From Anaerolineae bacterium (GTDB lineage Bacteria; Chloroflexota; Anaerolineae; JAFGEY01), in assembly GCA_016929205.1 (NCBI GenBank), contig JAFGJF010000268.1, forward strand, positions 1-6,027: 6,027 bases of DNA, in the 5' to 3' direction. This document shows, one piece after another, positions 1 through 4,555 of this stretch (its first letter is position 1; each line of letters opens with the position of its first letter). The notes under the pieces were generated by a model. That model saw only the letters and a list, made by a program, of their open reading frames with translations. It was not told where the DNA came from and made no database searches. Made by a program: the position numbers and the translations under genes.

Positions 1-1
1 C

Positions 2-286
2 CTTTTGACGCACTTGATACAGCTAGGCAATTCGCCAGCCGCAGACATAAAGAGCTGCTTGCGGCACAGGCGTAGACAAACCAGCCAATGTGCTCTTGAA
101 CTGGCGCAAAGGCTGGGCCGGAAGGACCGGCCTATAGGACAGCAACTGGCAACCAGCTATGGCCTGGCACTGGCACGCGCAGAGCTGAACTGGCTGGATG
201 ATGCATTGGCCCAACAGACTGACCAGCTACGCTACGAGGAGGCACTTGAGCAGGTTTTCGATGCTCGGAAAACCAGTGACAACTGA
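2..286 (+). CDS. PadR-family transcriptional regulator, C-terminal fragment (cut by window start)
   Basis: This reading frame is open from the first bases of the window and stops at TGA 284-286, so only about the last 94 residues are present and the N-terminal winged helix-turn-helix lies upstream. The segment YGLALARAELNWLDDAL (about residues 53-69 of the visible part) closely parallels YGLAVANTELIWLDRVS in the complete PadR protein encoded at 3983-4555, and the distance from the preceding helix (LIQL versus LILT) is nearly equal. That is the Vir_act_alpha_C region, the helical dimerisation domain of PadR proteins such as those related to AphA. Family members repress promoters, often their own, in response to small ligands or stress. 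The fragment is rich in Arg, Gln and Ala and has no membrane segment. A terminator-like hairpin starts 19 bases after the stop. The call rests mainly on the internal comparison with the second PadR; its target is unknown. Confidence 0.72.
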   Translation, partial: LLTHLIQLGNSPAADIKSCLRHRRRQTSQCALELAQRLGRKDRPIGQQLATSYGLALARAELNWLDDALAQQTDQLRYEEALEQVFDARKTSDN

Positions 287-304
287 TAGCCTTTAGGATC
301 ATTC

Positions 305-358
305 AAGACTTGCCTCGTGCCCATCGTCCAATTGTGAACTGAGCAAGTCTTTTTGTTT
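305..358 (+). terminator. Probable intrinsic terminator after the first PadR gene
   Basis: AAGACTTGC (305-313) is perfectly complementary to GCAAGTCTT (343-351), giving a 9-bp stem that runs straight into a T-rich tract (350-358, TTTTTGTTT in part). The loop is long, about 29 nt, which weakens it unless smaller pairings form inside. Its place directly after the stop codon fits termination of the upstream gene. Confidence 0.6.
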
Positions 359-388
359 GCCAGAAACAGCCTGGAAAGGAGGAGGACA

Positions 389-610
389 ATGAAAAAAGCA
401 AAAGCAACAACAAACCATGGAAGGCGCCGAACATTATGTTTTCGGCTGCCGAACGGCGTGATCTGGACGGTCATCTCTGGCAATGTCATGCCCAGTATAT
501 TTCCAGGATGCGATCTTGGCCATGGGATCAAGAAAGAGAAAATAACCGCGTTTGGCTTCTGCCAAACGTCGACACTGGCGAATCTGCCTGAGCGCATACA
601 GATACTATAA
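389..610 (+). CDS. Hypothetical small protein, 73 aa
   Basis: I do not recognise this protein. The ATG at 389 is chosen because AAGGAGG (376-382) lies 6 bases upstream; an earlier TTG in the same frame (353) sits in the terminator T-run and has no ribosome site. The product starts with a basic stretch (MKKAKATTNHGRRR), then a short mixed hydrophobic segment around NGVIWTVISGNVMPSIF (residues about 22-38) that is too polar for a clear membrane helix, and ends in QIL. It has two or three Cys but no paired zinc motif. A perfect 8-bp hairpin (549-568) lies inside the frame, so the transcript may act as RNA or as a leader of the next gene. It lies between the upstream terminator and the bS22-like gene 53 bases downstream. 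Coding status is uncertain; the evidence is the Shine-Dalgarno site and the open frame only. Confidence 0.42.
   Translation: MKKAKATTNHGRRRTLCFRLPNGVIWTVISGNVMPSIFPGCDLGHGIKKEKITAFGFCQTSTLANLPERIQIL
549..568 (+). repeat. Perfect 8-bp hairpin with a TTCT loop inside the small ORF
   Basis: CGTTTGGC (549-556) and GCCAAACG (561-568) are perfect inverted repeats separated by TTCT. One further G-T wobble pair (548 with 569) is possible. No T-run follows, so it is not a standard intrinsic terminator. It lies about 95 bases before the start of the bS22-like gene and could be a processing or attenuation element. Confidence 0.5.
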
Positions 611-645
611 AGATTGATAGGTTTGAGTGATTTTAGTTCATCGCA

Positions 646-657
646 AAAGGAGGTGAT
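646..657 (+). promoter_or_regulatory. Extended Shine-Dalgarno site of the bS22-like gene
   Basis: AAAGGAGGTGAT is a full 12-base complement to the conserved bacterial 16S rRNA 3' tail, placed 6 bases before the ATG at 664 (about 10 bases from the GGAGG core). Such a complete match is rare and supports strong translation of the 32-codon gene that follows. It is also what fixes that short frame as a real gene. Confidence 0.85.
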
Positions 658-663
658 AGCAGT

Positions 664-762
664 ATGGCAAATGACAAAAAGTGGCGCAAGAAGAAAATGG
701 CTAAACACAAACACCGCAAACGGCTGAAAAAGAACCGTTGGCGACGTCGACAGAAGAAATAA
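664..762 (+). CDS. bS22/mS38-like small ribosomal protein (AURKAIP1/COX24 domain), 32 aa
   Basis: The 32-residue product begins MANDKKWRKKKMAKHKHRKR and ends in RRRQKK. It contains 12 Lys, 7 Arg and 2 His. The core KKKMAKHKHRKRLKKNRWRR matches the pattern of the AURKAIP1/COX24 domain (K-M-x-K-H-K-x-R-K-x-x-K-x-x-R) found in mitochondrial mS38 and in the bacterial small-subunit protein bS22 known from mycobacterial ribosomes. These proteins are single basic helices that lie against 16S rRNA near the decoding-site helices. The start is set by a perfect extended Shine-Dalgarno site at 646-657. The gene lies after the 73-aa ORF and 124 bases before the carD-like gene, consistent with a growth-linked neighbourhood. 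It is too short for most gene finders. Family membership is from motif recall; an alternative is a generic RNA-binding basic peptide. Confidence 0.8.
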   Translation: MANDKKWRKKKMAKHKHRKRLKKNRWRRRQKK

Positions 763-793
763 CCGTTGTCGTCGACAGAGTGCCATTCGGCTC

Positions 794-828
794 CCTACCA
801 GGATATGCGCATCTTGTACCCTGGTAGG
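794..828 (+). repeat. 9-bp stem-loop between the bS22-like and carD genes
   Basis: CCTACCAGG (794-802) and CCTGGTAGG (820-828) form a perfect 9-bp stem with a 17-base loop that itself contains the palindrome ATGCGCAT (805-812). There is no T-run after it (CATGCATAAATAG follows). It could be a weak or factor-assisted terminator for the upstream gene, a processing site, or a leader structure of carD. A short 5-bp inverted repeat ACGTC (842-846) / GACGT (858-862) follows before the carD Shine-Dalgarno site. Confidence 0.5.
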
Positions 829-886
829 CATGCATAAATAGACGTCGATCATCAGATGACGTTTGACAATTTTGAGAGGAGCGATC

Positions 887-1396
887 ATGTTTCATATAGG
901 CGACGCAGTGATTCATCCGGACTATGGCCCGGGCAGAGTGATCAACATTGAACAAGTATCATGTTTGGGCGCAGGAAAACGCTATTACGAGATCGAGCTA
1001 CTTGATGGCACAGATACACAAGTCTGGGTGCCGGTTCTGGACGCAGAAGAATCTGGGTTGCGTGCGCCGGTGCCGCAGGCTTATTTGCAGCGGATGTGGC
1101 ACGCGCTGAATGCTCGACCAGAGCCGCTGCCGCAAGACCACAAGGAACGGTATGCCCAGATCGACCCCAAGCTGCACAGCGGCGATCCAATCCAACTTGC
1201 CGAAGCGCTGCGCGATTTGGCCTGGCGGCGCTGGCAAGTGGGCAAGTTGACTCAGCGAGGGAAAAACCTGTACGAACACGCGATCAAAAAGCTGGCCGGC
1301 GAACTGGCCGTCATCCTGGACAAAGGAGTGCAAGCCGCGCAAGCACAGATCTCGCAACGGCTGAACGCCAACCTGAATACATTACAGGCTGGATGA
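887..1396 (+). CDS. carD: CarD/CdnL-family RNA polymerase-binding transcription factor
   Basis: This cytoplasmic protein of 169 aa is expected to bind the RNA polymerase beta subunit and modulate open-complex formation, notably at rRNA and other growth promoters. Residues 1-60 form the CarD_TRCF RNAP-interaction domain (FHIGDAVIHPDYGPGRV start, then RYYEIELLDG and VWVPV strands). Residues about 65-150 match the helical DNA-binding domain: RY-x8-SGD at 88-100, LAEALRDLAWRR at 104-115, and a GELAVIL helix end. In the M. tuberculosis protein a Trp at position 85 wedges into the upstream edge of the bubble; the ungapped counterpart here is His85 (QDHKERY). The ATG at 887 is preferred because AGAGGAG (875-881) precedes it by 5 bases; an in-frame TTG at 863 has no such site. 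glgC follows after 25 bases, so the two are probably co-transcribed. The length is typical, slightly longer at the C-terminus with an Ala/Gln-rich tail. Confidence 0.9.
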   Translation: MFHIGDAVIHPDYGPGRVINIEQVSCLGAGKRYYEIELLDGTDTQVWVPVLDAEESGLRAPVPQAYLQRMWHALNARPEPLPQDHKERYAQIDPKLHSGDPIQLAEALRDLAWRRWQVGKLTQRGKNLYEHAIKKLAGELAVILDKGVQAAQAQISQRLNANLNTLQAG

Positions 1397-1421
1397 TTGG
1401 ACAAAAAAGGAGCCCACGCGA

Positions 1422-2681
1422 ATGCCGCATGACAATGTTTTGTCCGTCATCCTGGGTGGCGGGCGGGGTACACGCCTGTATCCCCTGACCAAACTGCGCA
1501 CCAAGCCGGCCGTGCCCTTGGGAGGCAAATACCGCCTGATCGACATCCCAATCAGCAACTGCATCAACTCGGGGTTTGACAATATCTTTGTCCTGACTCA
1601 GTTCTTGTCCGCTTCGCTGCACAGGCACATTCAGCGTACCTACAAATTTGACGTGTTTTCCAGCGGCTATGTCGAGATTCTGGCCGCCGAACAGACGCTG
1701 ACCGAGGACAAATGGTACCAGGGCACGGCGGATGCCGTACGGCAGCAGATGAGTCACCTGCAAAGCCGTGCGCCGGATGACGTGCTCATCCTGGCCGGGG
1801 ACCACCTCTATCGAATGGACTATACACCTTTTGTCCGCTTTCACCGAGAACGCCGCGCCGACCTGACCATATCGGTTCTCTCTGTGCCGGCCACCGATGC
1901 AGGACGCTATGGGATCCTCAAAGCCAACAGCGAGGGCCGGATCGTCGATTTTGAAGAGAAACCTCGATCCGAGGAAAGCCTGGCACGTTTGGCGAGCCAA
2001 AGCCAGAGCGACCATCCCTTCCATGCTTCGATGGGCATCTATGTCTTTCGCATGGAGGCCTTGACGCAACTGCTACAAGAAAACACAGGAGACGATTTTG
2101 GAAAGCGCATCATCCCGGCAGCGATCGAGACGATGCGAGTTTATGCCTACCCGTTTCAAGGGTATTGGCAAGACATCGGTACCGTGGCTTCGTTTTTCAG
2201 AGCCAACCTGGCGCTGACCCAGCCGGACCCGTCCTTTGATTTCTACGATCCCAATCGCCCGATCTACACCCGGTCACGGTTTTTGCCTCCCTCGCGGATC
2301 GATGGCTGCCGGATAGAAAACGCCGTCATCTCCAATGGATGCAAGCTCTATGACGCCGATATCGAGGAATGCGTCATCGGACTGCGCAGTATTATACGAC
2401 CCGGTGTTCGGCTGCGCCGGGTGATCTTGATGGGCGCCGACGATTATCAAGATCAAGATGCCAAGATCGAGGATCACCGCCTGGACAGACCGCTTGTTGG
2501 CATCGGTGAGAACACACAGATTGAACGCGCGATCATTGACAAGAATGCCTGCATCGGGCAAAACGTGGTCATCGCCTCTCACGAGGGAGAACCAGATCGG
2601 GAAGAGAAGCTGTACGCGGTGCGTGACGGCATCGTCGTCATCCCCTCGAACACGATCATTCCAGATGGCAGCATAATTTGA
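1422..2681 (+). CDS. glgC: Glucose-1-phosphate adenylyltransferase (ADP-glucose pyrophosphorylase)
   Basis: GlgC makes ADP-glucose and pyrophosphate from ATP and glucose 1-phosphate, the committed step of bacterial glycogen synthesis, in the cytoplasm as a tetramer. The 419-aa product has the full fold. The nucleotide loop is GGGRGTRLYPLT (12-23), followed by KPAVPLGGKYRLIDIPISNC; WYQGTADAVRQ and AGDHLYRMDY (Asp127, the catalytic aspartate) come next, then FEEKP with Lys180, the glucose 1-phosphate lysine, and SMGIYVF. The C-terminal half is a left-handed beta-helix with hexapeptide-like repeats (VISNGCKLYDADIEECVIGLRS, MGADDYQ, RAIIDKNACIG). The sequence resembles plant small-subunit and cyanobacterial enzymes more than E. 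coli GlgC. Lys374 in the DKNA motif is kept, but the second activator lysine near the C-terminus appears to be Ser409. AAGGAG (1407-1412) supports the start. It lies between carD and a CARDB-like gene in one apparent operon. Confidence 0.96.
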   Translation: MPHDNVLSVILGGGRGTRLYPLTKLRTKPAVPLGGKYRLIDIPISNCINSGFDNIFVLTQFLSASLHRHIQRTYKFDVFSSGYVEILAAEQTLTEDKWYQGTADAVRQQMSHLQSRAPDDVLILAGDHLYRMDYTPFVRFHRERRADLTISVLSVPATDAGRYGILKANSEGRIVDFEEKPRSEESLARLASQSQSDHPFHASMGIYVFRMEALTQLLQENTGDDFGKRIIPAAIETMRVYAYPFQGYWQDIGTVASFFRANLALTQPDPSFDFYDPNRPIYTRSRFLPPSRIDGCRIENAVISNGCKLYDADIEECVIGLRSIIRPGVRLRRVILMGADDYQDQDAKIEDHRLDRPLVGIGENTQIERAIIDKNACIGQNVVIASHEGEPDREEKLYAVRDGIVVIPSNTIIPDGSII

Positions 2682-2708
2682 AAAACAAGAAATGAAAGGA
2701 ACGTTTCT

Positions 2709-3374
2709 ATGCCAACCCAATATCCAATCGAGTATGAATTGAAACCAAAGACAATCAGCATGGGATCCAGATGGCTGACCCTGACGATCAAGAACATTGG
2801 CGATGAAAACCTGATCGGTCTGGATGTCAAGCTGAACTCGCTGGACGCATACAGCATCTCGGTATACGACACCGGACGCTATGTGACATCGCTCAAACCG
2901 GGTGAAGAATCAACTGTCCCGTTCCAGGTGCTGGTCAATTCGACCGATTTTTGCTACGTGTCGATCGACGGCATGCAAGAAACAAAGGTGTTGCACTGGG
3001 AGTCACCGCGCATCCGGCTGGCCCTCGGAGAGAGTAAAGCAACGCTGGTCAGCCTGTTCGCACTGACCAAGCCCTATCCCCCTCGTGGGGAACGGATCCA
3101 GGTCGAAGCCACACTCCAGGGAACGGAAGGGAGCGACGATTTGCGCCTCGAATTCTGGACTCAGACGCCCGGCGAGGAATTCAAAGAGTTGGGCACGGTG
3201 CAGCCCAAAGATCTGGCTGAGAAAGAACGGGCACGTTACACAGTCGAATTTGTTCCAGAAGAGGAGGGGATGTACATTGTATATGCCTATCTCTACGATG
3301 GCGCAAAACGCATCGGTCACGAACTGGAACAGGTCTATGTCGGAGAGACGTCAAACGAGGAGCGTGATGTATAG
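2709..3374 (+). CDS. Hypothetical all-beta protein, CARDB/Ig-like, 221 aa
   Basis: I recognise no specific family. The start has AAAGGA (2695-2700) 8 bases upstream and lies 27 bases after glgC, so it is probably the last gene of the carD-glgC operon. There is no signal peptide or membrane helix, so the protein should be cytoplasmic. Residues about 20-95 look like a CARDB/NEW3-type beta-sandwich: LTLTIKNIGDENLIGLDVKL, then SLKPGEESTVPFQVLV. Residues about 105-210 look like a second beta-sandwich (RIQVEATLQG, LRLEFWTQTPG, ARYTVEFVPEEEGMYIVYAYLYDGAKRIG) ending in an acidic tail. Such folds usually bind proteins or carbohydrates, and the glgC neighbour makes a role around glycogen or cell surface sugars conceivable, but that is only inference. 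Domain calls are from strand pattern and GD/GE turns, not from a profile search. Confidence 0.8.
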   Translation: MPTQYPIEYELKPKTISMGSRWLTLTIKNIGDENLIGLDVKLNSLDAYSISVYDTGRYVTSLKPGEESTVPFQVLVNSTDFCYVSIDGMQETKVLHWESPRIRLALGESKATLVSLFALTKPYPPRGERIQVEATLQGTEGSDDLRLEFWTQTPGEEFKELGTVQPKDLAEKERARYTVEFVPEEEGMYIVYAYLYDGAKRIGHELEQVYVGETSNEERDV

Positions 3375-3383
3375 ACACCACAA

Positions 3384-3419
3384 AGGGCGAAAGAAAAGCG
3401 ATGCGCTTTTCCTCGCCCT
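3384..3419. terminator. Long hairpin between convergent genes, probable bidirectional terminator
   Basis: AGGGCGA (3384-3390) pairs with TCGCCCT (3413-3419), and AAAAGCG (3394-3400) pairs with CGCTTTT (3404-3410). The two 7-bp blocks are separated by a small AAG/CC internal loop and closed by an ATG triloop. It lies 10 bases after the plus-strand operon and downstream of the minus-strand cold-shock gene. T-runs are short on both strands, so efficiency is uncertain. The following stretch up to 3543 contains only weaker inverted repeats (3504-3522, 3529-3539) and no gene. Confidence 0.65.
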
Positions 3420-3543
3420 ACTCGATCAGCTCGAGCCGACTACACGATTCGGCCTGTCCGCCCTATCCAAGGAACGCGAGCCATCCTGGGAAAATGTGCA
3501 TCCACAGCGTTCACACTGCTGTAAATCGGCCCGCCGGGCAACT

Positions 3544-3816
3544 TTACCAGCGGCGCTCCCCGCGGTCGCTGGTGCCCCACGCAGATTGCGAGGGGGCAGG
3601 TGGATTAGTCAGGGCGACGACGTTGGCAGCTTGCGGGCCTTTGGGGCTCTGCTCGACGGAGAATTCAACGCGCTGTCCCTCAAACAGATTCTTAAAGCCG
3701 TCTCCCTGGATCGCCGAATAGTGGACAAAGACGTCGTTTGCCCCTTCTTGCTGGATAAAGCCATAGCCTTTTTGCGAATTGAACCACTTGACGGTTCCGG
3801 TCACTCGCTCACTCAT
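3544..3816 (-). CDS. csp: Cold-shock domain protein (CspA family)
   Basis: The 90-residue product is a single-stranded nucleic-acid-binding RNA chaperone of the cold-shock family. The CSD spans about residues 4-70: TGTVKWFN (6-13), RNP1 KGYGFI (16-21), RNP2 VFVHYSAI (29-36), then [22 protein letters not shown] disordered tail rich in Pro, Ser, Arg and Trp (from about residue 71) extends it beyond the usual 65-70 residues. Family proteins melt RNA secondary structure and act as antiterminators, in cold shock or in ordinary growth. AAGGGAG (minus strand, 3824-3830) lies 7 bases before the ATG. Upstream is a consensus promoter (3933-3961) that would give a leader of roughly 110 nt with a hairpin, a layout common for csp mRNAs. 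The gene is divergent from the PadR regulator gene. Confidence 0.95.
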   Translation of the reverse strand: MSERVTGTVKWFNSQKGYGFIQQEGANDVFVHYSAIQGDGFKNLFEGQRVEFSVEQSPKGPQAANVVALTNPPAPSQSAWGTSDRGERRW

Positions 3817-3844
3817 TCCTTTTCTCCCTTTCCATACCTACGAC

Positions 3845-3865
3845 GCAAGCCTCAAAACGGCTTGC
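3845..3865 (-). promoter_or_regulatory. Hairpin in the predicted csp 5' leader
   Basis: GCAAGCC (3845-3851) and GGCTTGC (3859-3865) make a 7-bp stem with a 7-base loop. It lies 28 bases upstream of the csp start codon and inside the transcript predicted from the minus promoter. There is no T-run, so a role in mRNA folding or stability is more likely than termination. Confidence 0.45.
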
Positions 3866-3905
3866 CAAACAAAGACTTGGGTTTCGACTGCCGACTATAC
3901 GCAGT

Positions 3906-3934
3906 TTGACAGTCTTGCCAGAATACGATACAAT
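3906..3934 (+). promoter_or_regulatory. Sigma-70-type promoter of the PadR gene
   Basis: TTGACA (3906-3911), a 17-base spacer and TACAAT (3929-3934) form a near-consensus promoter. Initiation would be about 3941, giving a leader near 42 nt before the ATG at 3983. It shares its -10 region with the opposite promoter. Confidence 0.8.
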
Positions 3935-3961
3935 TATACCAAAATGATACGTATCTGTCAA
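3933..3961 (-). promoter_or_regulatory. Sigma-70-type promoter of the cold-shock gene
   Basis: On the minus strand TTGACA (3961-3956), a 17-base spacer and TATAAT (3938-3933) give a full consensus promoter. The start would be about 3926, leaving a leader of about 110 nt before csp. The -10 box overlaps the plus-strand -10 by 2 bases, and both promoters are symmetric about 3933.5. Confidence 0.85.
3946..3955. promoter_or_regulatory. Candidate PadR operator, GATACGTATC palindrome
   Basis: A perfect 10-bp palindrome lies inside the spacer of the csp promoter and just after the predicted start of the PadR transcript. GATAC occurs again at 3927-3931, next to the plus -10 box. PadR proteins often bind AT-rich dyads at their own promoter, so a protein bound here could block both transcripts. 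The assignment is by position only. Confidence 0.45.
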
Positions 3962-3962
3962 G

Positions 3963-3984
3963 ATATATAAAGGAAATGATATAT
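3963..3984 (+). promoter_or_regulatory. AT-only hairpin around the PadR ribosome-binding site
   Basis: ATATAT at 3963-3968 and 3979-3984 can pair as a 6-bp AU stem, with the Shine-Dalgarno sequence AAAGGA (3969-3974) in the loop and two bases of the ATG in the stem. The same boxes are also a GATATAT direct repeat (3962-3968, 3978-3984). The stem would be very weak, so function is uncertain. Confidence 0.3.
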
Positions 3985-4555
3985 GGCAACTGGCAAGAGC
4001 TTTGGTCACTTGGTCCTGGGCTTGCTGGATCAACAACCGATGTCGGGATACGATATCAAACGTCTTATCGAGCGTCTGAGTTGGTTGATCGGCGGCGCCA
4101 GCTTTGGCAACATCTATCCCACACTGCATACCTTGCTCAAAGATAAACTGGTGACTGTGGATGTAGAATCCCACCAGGATAAACCGCTCAGAAAAGTCTA
4201 CAGCATTAACGAACGAGGACGGCAGGCGTTACAGGCCTGGCTCAAACAGCCGATTCCCCGTAACGCGTCGCCAAAGGCTTTTGTGATGCGCCTTATCTTG
4301 ACCCGAGATCTCGCTGAAGACACGCTTGCGGCCCATCTGCAGGATTGGCACGCACAGATCCTCTCTCATCTTGACGATCTGAGAGAGATGAACGGCAGAT
4401 CCGAGCAACCGGGTGTGGGCTGGCACCTGGCGCTGGACTACGGGTTGGCTGTGGCCAACACAGAGCTGATATGGCTGGATCGTGTGAGTCAGTCTCTCAG
4501 AGAACCCCTTCCTGAGTTGGTCAATGAGGGTGCCCGCGTTATCGATGCGGGTTGA
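3983..4555 (+). CDS. PadR-family transcriptional regulator, complete
   Basis: The 190-aa protein has the PadR winged helix-turn-helix in residues about 8-88: LVLGLLDQQPMSGYDIKRLI, then the recognition part FGNIYPTLHTLLKDKLV, a beta wing (DKPLRKVYSINERGRQAL) and the helix leading to the C-terminal domain. Residues about 95-180 are the helical Vir_act_alpha_C dimerisation domain, with YGLAVANTELIWLDRV near the end. The length matches the PadR-s1/AphA-like type (about 180-190 aa). Such proteins are dimeric DNA-binding repressors or activators, often autoregulated and relieved by small molecules or stress. AAAGGA (3969-3974) precedes the ATG by 8 bases. The gene diverges from csp and shares a symmetric promoter with it, so these two genes are the most likely targets. 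A second PadR C-terminus ends at 286. The ligand cannot be read from sequence. Confidence 0.93.
   Translation: MATGKSFGHLVLGLLDQQPMSGYDIKRLIERLSWLIGGASFGNIYPTLHTLLKDKLVTVDVESHQDKPLRKVYSINERGRQALQAWLKQPIPRNASPKAFVMRLILTRDLAEDTLAAHLQDWHAQILSHLDDLREMNGRSEQPGVGWHLALDYGLAVANTELIWLDRVSQSLREPLPELVNEGARVIDAG

Noticed and set aside
606..611. TATAAA as a -10 box for the bS22-like gene
   Set aside because: No acceptable -35 hexamer is found 16-18 bases upstream.
745..779. Direct repeat CGTCGACAGA (745-754 and 770-779)
   Set aside because: Only two 10-bp copies, one inside the bS22-like coding sequence; this can be chance and has no flanking signs of a mobile element.
814..840. Possible carD promoter, TTGTAC with TAAATA
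   Set aside because: The spacer is only 15 bases, both boxes are poor matches, and the -35 runs into the 3' arm of the stem-loop.
863..886. Upstream TTG start for carD, and a TTGACA -35 box at 863-868
   Set aside because: The ATG at 887 has a proper Shine-Dalgarno site and matches the family N-terminus. The TTGACA is too close to the start codon for a useful -10 box.
232..888. 218-codon open frame on the minus strand across the small-gene region
   Set aside because: It runs antisense to the PadR tail, terminator, small ORF and bS22-like gene, has no recognisable domain, and its only merit is length.
3085..3909. 274-codon plus-strand frame across the CARDB-like gene end, the terminator and csp
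   Set aside because: It overlaps two well-supported genes on both strands and its translation is low-complexity shadow sequence.
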